12,161 bases of DNA from Oscillospiraceae bacterium (GTDB taxonomy: Bacteria; Bacillota; Clostridia; Oscillospirales; Butyricicoccaceae), in assembly GCA_902797555.1 (NCBI GenBank), contig CADBTM010000251.1:1-12161 (forward strand). The letters are read 5' to 3'. Both the position numbers and the translations under genes were made by a program. Below are positions 5,069 through 12,039 of the stretch, one piece after another (position 1 is the first letter of the stretch; each line of letters opens with the position of its first letter). The notes below the pieces were generated by a model. That model worked only from the letters and a program-made list of their open reading frames with translations. It searched no databases and had not been told where the DNA came from.

Positions 5069-5308
5069 ATGCTTGCCAAAGAGCTGGAGCAGGCGCGTTA
5101 TGAGGCGCACCTCGCAGACATCCGGCAATTTTTTGCGGGGGAGGAGTCATCTGGCGACACTGTCTTTTTGACGGCGGCATCCCGCTATCTGGGGATCGAT
5201 CCGGAGACGCTCAAGACTCTGCGAGGCTTCCCGATGATCCGCGTCGGCGGTCGTTACAAAGTCAGCAAGGTAGGCATGGCCAAATGGCTGGCCATGGCAG
5301 AGAGCTAA
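5069..5308 (+). CDS. Excisionase-like / phage DNA-binding protein
   Basis: This 79-residue protein has a short helical N terminus and a winged-helix module of the excisionase/MerR-like type at about 33-75. It reads TAASRYLGIDPETLKTLRGF, then a wing with IRVGGRYKVSKVGMAKWLA. Such proteins bend DNA at attachment sites to favour excision, or act as early phage regulators. ATG 5069 has AGGAGG (5056-5061) seven bases upstream; an out-of-frame ATG lies between. It opens the second rightward gene group. Assignment as the partner of the integrase is inference from size and fold. Confidence 0.7.
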   Translation: MLAKELEQARYEAHLADIRQFFAGEESSGDTVFLTAASRYLGIDPETLKTLRGFPMIRVGGRYKVSKVGMAKWLAMAES

Positions 5309-5317
5309 GGTGATGGG

Positions 5318-5536
5318 ATGAGCATGCGTTGCATTGATCTCCGTGCCGGCGAGATCTACGGGCATCAGAGCGGCGGCCGCTTTCTTTGCATTTGGGCGGA
5401 TCACGGCGACGCCGATCTGCTGCGGGAGGACGGCTGGCGGCTGACCGCCCATGGCGTCCACCAAAATGAGGATGGATCTATCTGGTGGAATTTTTCCACC
5501 AGCGGACATTTTACCGACCAGCGCTGGAAGCGCTGA
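5318..5536 (+). CDS. Small hypothetical phage protein
   Basis: This 72-residue acidic, Trp-rich soluble protein begins with a small beta-rich segment (DLRAGEIYGHQSGGRFLCIWAD) of a type I associate with short early proteins of Clostridia prophages. It has no membrane helix and no catalytic motif. ATG 5318 follows AAGGTG (5307-5312) by five bases. ATG 5324 is an alternative two codons inside. It lies nine bases after the excisionase-like gene and is followed by a noncoding structured stretch. Function is unknown. Confidence 0.65.
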   Translation: MSMRCIDLRAGEIYGHQSGGRFLCIWADHGDADLLREDGWRLTAHGVHQNEDGSIWWNFSTSGHFTDQRWKR

Positions 5537-5545
5537 CAAAAAAGA

Positions 5546-5668
5546 TCCGGCGTCCCGACGGGCGGTGAAACTCAGACGCCCGAGGGTTCCCATAGCCCTG
5601 ATTCCCCTCGGCGGGCGGCGCACGTCGCCGTCCGTCGGAACACCGGAAAATGCTTATGGACGACGTGC
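5546..5668 (+). ncRNA. Candidate structured RNA with a pseudoknot
   Basis: This lies in a 178-bp gap in an otherwise dense operon. Stem P1 pairs 5555-5565 with 5628-5638 (11 bp, one G-U), extended by 5546-5550 with 5643-5647 across an internal loop. Inside it, P2 pairs 5577-5586 with 5605-5617 (10 bp with a three-base bulge) and has an 18-base loop. GCACGTCG (5620-5627), between P2 and P1, is perfectly complementary to CGACGTGC (5661-5668) downstream, giving an 8-bp pseudoknot. The plus-strand sense is assumed from the operon. It resembles no riboswitch or ribozyme class I can name. Confidence 0.45.
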
Positions 5669-5714
5669 AGTCAACATTCGTTAAAGTCTAATTCGCAAGA
5701 GAGGAGTGATCGAA

Positions 5715-6044
5715 TTGATCAGATATGTCTGCGATGCAAAAAACGGCAGATTCAATGTCAGTATGGACGGGAAAATCGGCGACATTATTGCGGAGGCTGT
5801 TTCCGCGGTTGGGGTTGTTTGGGCATCCATGCCGGAAGAGGTCAGGCCTGTTTTCAAAAACATAATCGTGCGGCAGTTTTCGGAGAAAGGACCCATCTGG
5901 ACGATCACCGACGACCCGGAGACCATGCAGGCCGTTGAGGCGATAAGAAAAAAGCATTGTCTGCTCGACGGAAGCGCTGCGGAGATCTCTCCGCTGGGCA
6001 AAAAGATCGCCGAGGCGCTGAGCCGGAAGGAGGGAGAGCGATGA
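5715..6044 (+). CDS. Hypothetical early-region protein
   Basis: No family is recognised for this 109-residue soluble protein. It begins IRYVCDAKNGRFNVSMDGKI and is probably alpha/beta. A central segment (IIAEAVSAVGVVWASM) is helical but too short and mixed to be a secure membrane span. TTG 5715 is chosen because GGAG (5703-5706) lies eight bases upstream. GTG 5706 overlaps that site and would add three residues. Its stop codon overlaps the next start (ATGA), so the two proteins are probably translated in a coupled way. Confidence 0.65.
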   Translation: MIRYVCDAKNGRFNVSMDGKIGDIIAEAVSAVGVVWASMPEEVRPVFKNIIVRQFSEKGPIWTITDDPETMQAVEAIRKKHCLLDGSAAEISPLGKKIAEALSRKEGER

Positions 6045-6439
6045 CACTGCAGGAGCACATGCTCGCCGTCTATCTCCGACAGTCACAGCTGCCGCCGGAG
6101 GAAAAGGCAAAGCTGCGGCTCTTTTTGGGGCTGCTGCTGGAGACGTTTGACCACGACGAGAGCGACGACGCGCCGGCGCCGCAGAAGGAGCGCAAAGCGC
6201 CGGAGGAGACGCGGGATGATCCCGTCCCTTTTGCGGAGCAGTTGATCCGAGCCATCGACCGGAGAGGACTCTCTCAGGCAGCGGCAGCAAAGGAGATCGG
6301 AGTCTCCGACGTGACGATCGGCAAAATTCTCAAGGGCAACCGATGCTCGCCGGAGACCATGCGCACGGTGATGGAGTGGCTCGCAAAGCAAGCTGTGCCC
6401 GATGCGTCTATGGATTCCGCGGGAGCGAAAAGTCAGTAA
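6041..6439 (+). CDS. Helix-turn-helix regulator with N-terminal extension
   Basis: This 132-residue protein has a helical N-terminal part (1-40), an acidic, Pro-rich linker (about 40-62) and an XRE-type helix-turn-helix at about 66-116 (LSQAAAAKEIGVSDVTIGKILKG). It is probably a DNA-binding regulator of the early genes. ATG 6041 overlaps the previous stop (ATGA) and has AGGGAG upstream. A longer in-frame reading from 5957 overlaps the previous gene and is rejected. After it come 91 noncoding bases with a small hairpin (GTGGT/ACCAC) just before the next ribosome site. Confidence 0.75.
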   Translation: MTLQEHMLAVYLRQSQLPPEEKAKLRLFLGLLLETFDHDESDDAPAPQKERKAPEETRDDPVPFAEQLIRAIDRRGLSQAAAAKEIGVSDVTIGKILKGNRCSPETMRTVMEWLAKQAVPDASMDSAGAKSQ

Positions 6440-6530
6440 TTTGTCAGTACATTCTTGTCGCCGGCCACAGCCGAGGCTGCCCGGCAGATGAAAACTGTGT
6501 GGTCTATAAACCACGAAGGAGGTCGCCGAA

Positions 6531-6734
6531 ATGAGATCGACGAAGAAAGAACGCTACAACCGGATCAGCACCGTGCGCATGATGCGCGGTGTGATCATCA
6601 GCCTGCTGCTGTGCTGCGGGCTGCTCACCTATGCCTGCTTTGCCACCGAGAGGGAGGCCGCTGCTTTGCGCACCCATCTGGAGGCCATGCAGGTGACGAT
6701 GATGGAGATGGAGGCCAGCCATGCCGGAGATTAA
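6531..6734 (+). CDS. Small single-pass membrane protein
   Basis: This 67-residue protein has a basic N terminus (RSTKKERYNR), one hydrophobic helix at about 19-37 (VIISLLLCCGLLTYACF) and a charged C-terminal helix (39-63) likely to form a coiled coil. AAGGAGG stands nine bases before ATG 6531. Its 3' end overlaps the start of the replication initiator by 14 bp, a tight phage-type overlap. It might tether replication or other early proteins to the membrane, but nothing in the sequence proves it. Confidence 0.65.
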   Translation: MRSTKKERYNRISTVRMMRGVIISLLLCCGLLTYACFATEREAAALRTHLEAMQVTMMEMEASHAGD

Positions 6735-7470
6735 GGCCGCAGAGGGAGCAGCTGCTCCTGCGGAGGAAAAGCGCCGCCCGGCCTACTGGGCGGTGATCCC
6801 CGCCGGCGTCCGCTACGATCCCGACCTGCCCGCAAACGCAAAGCTGCTTTTTGCAGAGATCAGCGCACTGGCGGACAGCCGGGGCTACTGCTGGGCGTCC
6901 AACGCCACCCTGGGGGAGCTCTACGGCGTTTCGGACCGGACGGTCCGGCGGCTGGTGGAGACGCTGGCGGAGCGGGGCTATCTCCAGGTGGAGGTCGTCC
7001 GCGACACGCAGACAAATGCCGTTGTCGAGCGCCGCCTCTGGGTGGAGACCCCTCCGGACAAAATTGACCGGACCCCTCCGGACAAAAATGTCCGGAAGAA
7101 TAATAAAGAGAATTTACCATCACCCCCTATAAGTCCCCCACAGGGGGCGGCTCTCACGAAAGGGCGAAAGACCAAGACGGCGCCCGACTGGGCTCCGGAG
7201 CGCTTCGCGGGTTTCTGGAAAGTCTATCCGCGGGGGGAGGACAAGCAGGCCGCCATCCGCGCATGGGACAGGCTCCGGCCGGATGCCGCTCTGATCGCGG
7301 ACATGGGCAGGGCTTTGCTGCGCCAGATCGCCGCCTGCGAGGATCCCAAGCATTACATGCCCTATGCCTCCACGTGGCTCAACGGCCGACGGTGGGAGGA
7401 TGAGGACAAGCCGGAGATCCGCCCGGCGGCGCAGTCCGGAGGCTGGGCGCCTGATCCGGAGGTGATCTGA
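6721..7470 (+). CDS. RepO-like replication initiator (replisome organiser)
   Basis: In this 249-residue protein, residues about 20-105 hold a winged-helix DNA-binding domain (YWAVIPAGVRYDPDLPANAKLLF, then NATLGELYGVSDRTVRRLVETLAERGYL) typical of N-terminal domains of Firmicutes phage initiators. Residues 109-125 are two PPDK-containing repeats encoded by tandem DNA iterons. A Pro-rich linker follows. The C-terminal part (about 155-235: FWKVYPRGEDKQAAIRAW, then YASTWLNGRRWED) is the conserved end region of these proteins and probably contacts the helicase. It should bind the origin inside its own gene and recruit the downstream DnaB-like helicase. The stop codon overlaps the helicase start by one base. 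Confidence 0.85.
   Translation: MPEIKAAEGAAAPAEEKRRPAYWAVIPAGVRYDPDLPANAKLLFAEISALADSRGYCWASNATLGELYGVSDRTVRRLVETLAERGYLQVEVVRDTQTNAVVERRLWVETPPDKIDRTPPDKNVRKNNKENLPSPPISPPQGAALTKGRKTKTAPDWAPERFAGFWKVYPRGEDKQAAIRAWDRLRPDAALIADMGRALLRQIAACEDPKHYMPYASTWLNGRRWEDEDKPEIRPAAQSGGWAPDPEVI
7047..7147 (+). repeat. Two 24-bp iterons, AT-rich stretch and hairpin: candidate origin
   Basis: Two adjacent 24-bp direct repeats (7047-7070 and 7071-7094) match at 22 of 24 positions. Each contains a dyad TCCGGACA-N4-TGTCCGGA (7077-7096 perfect; 7053-7072 with one mismatch). An AT-rich stretch (7097-7120) follows, then a hairpin CCCCC-ACA-GGGGG (7135-7147). Iterons followed by an AT-rich unwinding region in the middle of an initiator gene are the layout of the lambda O origin. 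The initiator upstream probably binds here. Confidence 0.6.
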
Positions 7471-8825
7471 TGGATGACTCCTACCTGATGGAGCAGATCC
7501 GCCAGCCTGGCGCAGCCTATCCGGAGATGGAGCTGGCGCTGCTGGGCGGCATGATCCGCCATCCTGAGACGGTGGGCGCCATCGTCGCAGAGGCGACGGC
7601 AAAGATTATGACCAGCCAAGGCACGGCCGGTGTCTTTTTGGCGCTGCGCAATCTGCACCTGCAGGGCGATCCCATCGACGTCCTGTCTGTGGAGCACGAG
7701 GCCGGGTCGGACTATCATCCGATCATCGAGGCGGCCATGGCCGCACCCGATCATCCGGCCGCCATGCCCTACTGGGCAAAGGCCTTGCGGGATGCAGCCC
7801 AGATGCGGGAGATCAAGGCAGTGGCCGCAGCTGTGGACAGCTGCGAGGACGTGGCGGAGGTGTCCGCCTTGGTGGACACCATGCAGCAGCTCACCTGTGA
7901 GCGGGAGGGATTGCGGATCACATCGGTCGGCGATGCCGCAGCGGCCTACATGGACAAGGTGCAGCGGGGCGAAAAGCCCGCCTTCATCCGCACCGGCCTG
8001 CGGATCTTTGACGATGAGGTTGCGCTGCGCAAGGGGAAATTCTTTGTGATCGGCGGCTTTGCCTCTTCCGGCAAGACGGCGTTGACCCTCCAGATCGCCC
8101 GACACATGGCGCGCACGCTGCGGGTGGGCTATTTCAGCCTGGAGACCGACGACGAGGACATCGCCGTCCGCAGTCTGACGGAGATCTCTGCCGTCCAAAA
8201 TCGCAAGGTGCTGCGGCACGATTTGAATGAGGCGGACAAAGCCGCACTGGCCGCGGCCGCGGAAAGCCTGCGGTATCTGAGCATGGACGTCATCCAGGCC
8301 TCCGGTCTGACGGTGGCCGACATCCGCGCCACGGCGCTGGCGAGGCGCTACGACGCGATATTTGTGGACTACCTGCAGTATGTCCGCCCGCAAAACGCCC
8401 GGGCGACGCTCTACGAGCAGGTCACCCAGATCTCCCAGGATCTGCACACGCTTGCCCAGCGCAGCGGCATCCTGGTGGTGGCGCTGTCCCAGCTCTCCCG
8501 TCCGGAGACCACCAAGGGAGGCAAGCAGCTGCCGCCCACCATGAGCGATCTGCGCCAGTCCGGCCAGATCGAGCAGGATGCTGACGCCATCGCGCTGCTC
8601 TACCCGGAGGATCCAAAGGACTACAAAAGCAACCGGATCCTCAAGGTCGCAAAAAATAAGGATGGCGAAAAGCTGGAGCTCGATCTCAAGTTTGAGGGCT
8701 GGATTCAGCGGTTTTCTGTCATCGGGCGACGGCGTGAGGGTCAAAAGGCCGTCCTTCCCGGGAGCGTGCCCGAGGGCTTCGTCCCGGCGTCGCCGGAGAT
8801 GGAGCAAGAGACTTTGCCGTTTTGA
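7470..8825 (+). CDS. DnaB-type replicative DNA helicase
   Basis: This 451-residue hexameric helicase would unwind DNA 5' to 3' at the element's fork. The N-terminal DnaB domain (about 19-105) begins EMELALLGGMIRHPETVGAIV. The RecA-like core has Walker A GGFASSGKT (195-203), catalytic Glu225 (SLETDDED), Walker B IFVDYLQYV (297-305, Asp300), sensor ALSQLSR (338-344) and the DnaB signature DLRQSGQIEQDADAI (360-374). Length matches bacterial DnaB. It ends in EQETLPF, reminiscent of the acidic-PF tail of SSB. The start overlaps the initiator stop by one base. Together they form a self-contained replication module that need not use host DnaB. Confidence 0.93.
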   Translation: MDDSYLMEQIRQPGAAYPEMELALLGGMIRHPETVGAIVAEATAKIMTSQGTAGVFLALRNLHLQGDPIDVLSVEHEAGSDYHPIIEAAMAAPDHPAAMPYWAKALRDAAQMREIKAVAAAVDSCEDVAEVSALVDTMQQLTCEREGLRITSVGDAAAAYMDKVQRGEKPAFIRTGLRIFDDEVALRKGKFFVIGGFASSGKTALTLQIARHMARTLRVGYFSLETDDEDIAVRSLTEISAVQNRKVLRHDLNEADKAALAAAAESLRYLSMDVIQASGLTVADIRATALARRYDAIFVDYLQYVRPQNARATLYEQVTQISQDLHTLAQRSGILVVALSQLSRPETTKGGKQLPPTMSDLRQSGQIEQDADAIALLYPEDPKDYKSNRILKVAKNKDGEKLELDLKFEGWIQRFSVIGRRREGQKAVLPGSVPEGFVPASPEMEQETLPF

Positions 8826-8837
8826 GGAGGTGAGAGC

Positions 8838-9047
8838 ATGGATCCCAAGATCAGTCGCAGCCGCATCCGCGTGGGTGAGCGCGTGACCTTCCGCCGGTCG
8901 ATCTATGACCCGGAGGAACCTAATCCCGCCCTGCGGGAGAGAGACGTGGAGGGCACGATCATCTCGGTCAACGAGGCGCACAATCACTACGCCGTCGCAT
9001 ACACTCTGGCCGGACGGCGCATGGTGGAATGCTTTAAATTCGCTTGA
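8838..9047 (+). CDS. Small hypothetical protein
   Basis: This 69-residue soluble protein looks beta-rich with a small barrel-like pattern (IRVGERVTFRR, then GTIISVNEAHNHYAVAYTLAGRRMVECFKF). It suggests an SH3-like fold, but no family is certain. GGAGGTG lies eight bases before ATG 8838, directly after the helicase. The 31 bp after it contain the ribosome site of parA. It is probably cotranscribed with the replication and partition genes. Function is unknown. Confidence 0.65.
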   Translation: MDPKISRSRIRVGERVTFRRSIYDPEEPNPALRERDVEGTIISVNEAHNHYAVAYTLAGRRMVECFKFA

Positions 9048-9078
9048 TATCAAAAATTAAAAAAAGGAGCGTGGAAGA

Positions 9079-9888
9079 ATGAAGACCACAGCAATCCTCA
9101 ACCTCAAGGGCGGCGTCGGGAAGACCGTCACCGCCATCAATGCGGCGGCGATCCTCGCCGGGGACTACGGCCGCAGCACCCTGGTGATCGATGCCGACAG
9201 CCAGTGCAACACCACCGATTTTTTGCTGGGAGGCGCGGCGCCCAACGTGGTCACGCTGGCGGAGCTGCTCCGGGCGGCAAAGCTCACCGGGCGATCCTTG
9301 CCGGAAAATTGGGGCGAGGTCATCGTCGGCACCGAGCTGGAAAAGGTGGATCTGATCTGCGGCAGCGATCAGCTGATGGATCTGGATCTGAGCGCCGTCA
9401 AGACCGGCGAGGTCAGTGCCACCGTCCTGCGGGATCTGGTGGCCAAGCTGGAGCAGGCCGACCTCTACAAGCACGTGCTCATCGACTGCCCGCCGGCATT
9501 CAACGCGGCCTCTGCCGCGGCGCTGGTGGCCGCTGATGAGGTGATCATCCCCATCAAGCTGGACGCCTTTGCCATCCAGGGGATGGCCAACCTGCTGCGC
9601 CAAATCAACAACATGCGCAAGATCAACCCCGGCCTGCGGGTGGCGGGGCTGCTGCCCACCATGTGGTACATGGATCCCATCATCCTCCAGATGGAGGACG
9701 AGCTGCGGAAGACGGCGGGCGTCAAGGTCTTTACGCCCATCCGTCGGAGCGACAAGGTCAACCGCATGACCTTTGAGCAAGAGCCCCTGCGGGTCTATTC
9801 TCCCCGCAGCGCCGCCGGCATCGACTACCGCGCATTTGTGCGGGAGTGGCTGGAAGATCAGCGCTTTGGAGGAGGTGCCGGAAAATGA
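9079..9888 (+). CDS. parA: ParA-family partition ATPase
   Basis: This 269-residue ATPase forms ATP-dependent gradients on nucleoid DNA to separate plasmid or chromosome copies. The deviant Walker A box KGGVGKT is at 10-16 (Lys10 and Lys15). LVIDADSQCN (35-44) gives the A' box, and LIDCPPAFN (Asp136) gives Walker B. It lacks an N-terminal helix-turn-helix, so it is the small chromosomal/type Ib-like form. AAGGAG precedes ATG 9079. The stop codon overlaps the parB start (ATGA), the classic parAB pairing. Within an integrating element this suggests a stable extrachromosomal phase. Confidence 0.92.
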   Translation: MKTTAILNLKGGVGKTVTAINAAAILAGDYGRSTLVIDADSQCNTTDFLLGGAAPNVVTLAELLRAAKLTGRSLPENWGEVIVGTELEKVDLICGSDQLMDLDLSAVKTGEVSATVLRDLVAKLEQADLYKHVLIDCPPAFNAASAAALVAADEVIIPIKLDAFAIQGMANLLRQINNMRKINPGLRVAGLLPTMWYMDPIILQMEDELRKTAGVKVFTPIRRSDKVNRMTFEQEPLRVYSPRSAAGIDYRAFVREWLEDQRFGGGAGK

Positions 9889-11351
9889 GCGAGAGCAAAA
9901 AGGGCTTTGACCTGGCGGCCGTGCTGGGGTCGGTGTCCAAATCGGACACGGCCTCGCGCCAGATCGTAGACATCGACATCGATCGCATCAAACCGGATCC
10001 CCGCAATTTTTACCGCGTGGACAAAGAAGGCGTGGAGGAGCTGGCGGGCAACATCGAGCTGGTGGGGCTGCAGCAGCCCGTCCTTTTGCGGGAGGAGGGC
10101 GACGGCTACGTCGTAATCTCCGGACACCGGCGCATGGCGGCGCTCCAGCGGCTTGTCAAAGAGGGCAAGGAGCAATTCCGGCGGGTGCCCAGCATCATCG
10201 AGGCGCCGGATGAGCTGCCCGAGCTGACCGAGCTCAAGCTGATCTTTGCCAACAGCGGGACGCGGAGGCTCACCGATCCCGAGCTGGCCGAGCAGACCAA
10301 GCGCTGCACCGAGCTATTCTACGCCCTGCAGCAAAAGGGCGTGGAGTTTCCGGGGCGGATGCGGGATCACGTGGCCGAGGCCGTGAAGGTGAGCCGCACC
10401 AAGATCAACACCCTCAACGTCATCGAGACCAAGCTGCGGGAGGATCTCAAGCTGCGGTGGCAAAAGGGCGAGATCAGCACCGACGGCGCCTACAATCTGG
10501 CGCGGATGCCGGAGGTGCTCCAAAAGATGGCGGCCGAGCAAAAGGGCAAGTTGGCCGTCTCCGGCTACGTCACCGGCAAGGTGCTGGATCACGCCGAGGA
10601 CTACCTCCGCGCAAAAGTCCACCGCAAGGGCTGCGACGGCTGTACCAACGGAATGCGCTTTGCCGAGCACGATTTTCACGTGCGCAACAGCTGGGAGATG
10701 TGCTGCGGCACGGAGTGCTGCATGAGCTGCTACAAGGTCTGCTCCTTCCGCTGCCCGGCGGCTGCCGAACAGAAGAAAAAGGAAAAGGCCGAGCAGAGGC
10801 AGAGGAAGAAAGCCGAGGAGGCAAAGAATGAGGCCGACCGTCGAGAGAACACAGCCCGCACCCGGGCGGTGTGGAGCCGGATCGCACCCGGCGCGAAGAC
10901 CCGGGGTCTGACTGTGCAGGAGGTACTCCAGAAGACGAGAAACGGCTCCCCTTGGAAGTGCAACGGCATCGAGCGGATCCTCGCCGATCCCGAAGCCAAA
11001 GCCGACAACTACCTCCACGGCGACCTGGTGGACGTGGTGGAGGACGTGGCCACGGTGGCACGGCTGACAGGATGCTCTGCGGATTACATCTGCGGGCTGA
11101 CCGACGACCCGGCGCCGGCCGCCGTGCGGCCTGAGCCCAAGATGGGCGACGGCGGATGGTTCGACGGCAGCGTCAAGCCGCCGGTGAAGGAGCTGTCGGC
11201 CGTGCTGATTTTGGAGACCGGGCGCTTTGCCACCACGGCAAAGCTGGCCGACTGGCGGAACGGCAAGTGGCGATTTGCCGGGAGTAACGACACCATCGAG
11301 GCGCCGGTGCGCTGGTGGATTCCGAAACCGGAGGAGGCAAAAGATGCGTGA
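9885..11351 (+). CDS. parB: Long ParB-like protein with Cys-rich cluster
   Basis: In this 488-residue protein the ParB/Srx nucleotide-binding domain spans about 27-120, with GLQQPV and the GHRR box at 80-83 (the phosphate-binding GERR/GHRR of CTP-dependent ParB clamps). A helix-turn-helix part follows at about 155-185 (VAEAVKVSRTKINTLNVI). Residues 250-290 hold nine Cys (250, 253, 273, 274, 278, 279, 282, 286, 290), a likely metal site. A charged coiled coil covers 293-325. The end (about 437-484: VLILETGRF, WRNGKWRFAG, VRWWIP) looks DUF551-like. ParB usually has about 280-300 residues, so the C-terminal half is an addition. ATG 9885 overlaps the parA stop. Codons 17-22 carry palindrome copy C. 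Confidence 0.87.
   Translation: MSESKKGFDLAAVLGSVSKSDTASRQIVDIDIDRIKPDPRNFYRVDKEGVEELAGNIELVGLQQPVLLREEGDGYVVISGHRRMAALQRLVKEGKEQFRRVPSIIEAPDELPELTELKLIFANSGTRRLTDPELAEQTKRCTELFYALQQKGVEFPGRMRDHVAEAVKVSRTKINTLNVIETKLREDLKLRWQKGEISTDGAYNLARMPEVLQKMAAEQKGKLAVSGYVTGKVLDHAEDYLRAKVHRKGCDGCTNGMRFAEHDFHVRNSWEMCCGTECCMSCYKVCSFRCPAAAEQKKKEKAEQRQRKKAEEAKNEADRRENTARTRAVWSRIAPGAKTRGLTVQEVLQKTRNGSPWKCNGIERILADPEAKADNYLHGDLVDVVEDVATVARLTGCSADYICGLTDDPAPAAVRPEPKMGDGGWFDGSVKPPVKELSAVLILETGRFATTAKLADWRNGKWRFAGSNDTIEAPVRWWIPKPEEAKDA
9933..9949. repeat. Palindrome copy C inside parB
   Basis: GTGTCCAAATCGGACAC matches copies A and B at 16 of 17 positions; one base of the right arm is changed. It lies exactly in frame over parB codons 17-22 (Val-Ser-Lys-Ser-Asp-Thr). 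The unmutated form would encode Leu in place of Ser20. Sites for a ParB protein often lie in or next to its own operon, so this copy favours a parS-like role, though chance or a repressor operator is possible. Confidence 0.55.
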
Positions 11352-11565
11352 GATCCGCAGGCTGATCCGGGCGGTGGCCTATGAGAGCCGGGAGGCTCTG
11401 GACAAGGCGCTGATCTATCTGCTGGCGGCCACCGTCGCCCTGCTGATCCTCCTCTTCGTCCGGGGTCAGGCGCGGATCCGCGACCTGACCCGCCGGATCG
11501 AGGAAAAGCAGCACACAGAGATCGTGCTCCCCGGCGACGGGGAGCTGAAGGAAAGGGGAGACTAG
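11344..11565 (+). CDS. Small single-pass membrane protein
   Basis: This 73-residue protein has a basic amphipathic N terminus (REIRRLIRAVAYESREALD), one hydrophobic helix at about 22-39 and a charged C-terminal helix (41-56) ending in an acidic tail. GAGGAGG seven bases before ATG 11344 selects this start over a longer in-frame reading. It overlaps the parB stop by eight bases, so translation is probably coupled. The plan resembles that of the 67-residue membrane protein at 6531, without clear sequence similarity. Function is unknown. Confidence 0.7.
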   Translation: MREIRRLIRAVAYESREALDKALIYLLAATVALLILLFVRGQARIRDLTRRIEEKQHTEIVLPGDGELKERGD

Positions 11566-11566
11566 C

Positions 11567-11842
11567 ATGACTGACAATCAGACGCGGCCGGCAAGCGTGG
11601 AGCTGCCGGTGATGCCGGGGGACGACGTGTGGGTGCTGGTGCGCAGCACCGGCGAGATCCATCGGCAAAAGGTGACAGAGATCATTCTCAAGACCAATCT
11701 GAGCCACAGCATGGTGGTGACGCGGTACAATCTGCCAAACGGCTGCACGGTGACGCCGCGGCGCCGGCTGAATCAGATCGGCAGGACGGTCTTTGCAAGC
11801 CGAGAGGCCGCCGAGGCGGCGCGAGATCTATGGCAGGAGTAA
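11567..11842 (+). CDS. Small conserved-type phage hypothetical protein
   Basis: This 91-residue soluble protein is probably beta-rich: a segment PGDDVWVLVRSTGEIHRQKVTE is followed by a C-terminal motif IGRTVFASREAAEAAR. That ending (hydrophobic strand, then EAAEAA helix) recurs in small uncharacterised proteins of Firmicutes prophages, as I recall them. GGGGAG lies six bases before ATG 11567, one base after the preceding stop. Its 3' end overlaps the next gene by 13 bp. Function is unknown. Confidence 0.7.
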   Translation: MTDNQTRPASVELPVMPGDDVWVLVRSTGEIHRQKVTEIILKTNLSHSMVVTRYNLPNGCTVTPRRRLNQIGRTVFASREAAEAARDLWQE

Positions 11843-12039
11843 GCGCCAAGCGGCTGTGCTCCCTCTTTTACTGCGCACGTGTGCGGACGGCGAGATGCTG
11901 CACGGACTGCCACCTGCCCATGATAGGTCGATGCGACAGTCCGTGCCTCAACGATCCAGCCAAGGGCGGCGCGGTGGATCACTCCGGAGACGGAGACGGA
12001 CGGGGGAGGTGGTCGCCGTCTGAAGCGCAAAAAGACTGA
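11830..12039 (+). CDS. Small Cys-rich phage protein, probable zinc binder
   Basis: This 69-residue protein has seven Cys in the first 39 residues (10, 15, 23, 24, 27, 35, 39) in the pattern RCCTDC, then RCDSPCLNDP, followed by a polar Gly/Asp-rich tail. The CC-x2-C and C-x3-CLN motifs are typical of a short Cys-rich protein I associate with Clostridia prophages, probably binding zinc. The ribosome site is weak. The gene overlaps its upstream neighbour by 13 bp and its downstream neighbour by 20 bp, which suggests translational coupling. No direct functional evidence is available. Confidence 0.6.
   Translation: MAGVSAKRLCSLFYCARVRTARCCTDCHLPMIGRCDSPCLNDPAKGGAVDHSGDGDGRGRWSPSEAQKD

Noticed and set aside
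5546..5647. Hammerhead-type ribozyme in the structured gap
   Set aside because: GAAAC and CTGAT words occur, but the full CTGATGA core and three-way junction are missing.
5957..6040. 28-residue N-terminal extension of the helix-turn-helix regulator at 6041
   Set aside because: It lies inside the preceding gene in another frame, and ATG 6041 has a ribosome site and a typical ATGA overlap.
7053..7096. Iteron dyads as further copies of the 17-bp palindrome
   Set aside because: They share GGACA and TGTCC words but in opposite order and with a different spacer, so they are a separate site.
7362..9053. A 563-residue minus-strand reading frame over the helicase
   Set aside because: It is antisense to an intact DnaB-like helicase. 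Its composition (His, Arg, Gln, Gly) is typical of a reverse shadow of GC-rich code.
9034..9780. Minus-strand reading frames opposite parA and parB
   Set aside because: No motifs or ribosome sites, and they lie wholly opposite well-supported genes.
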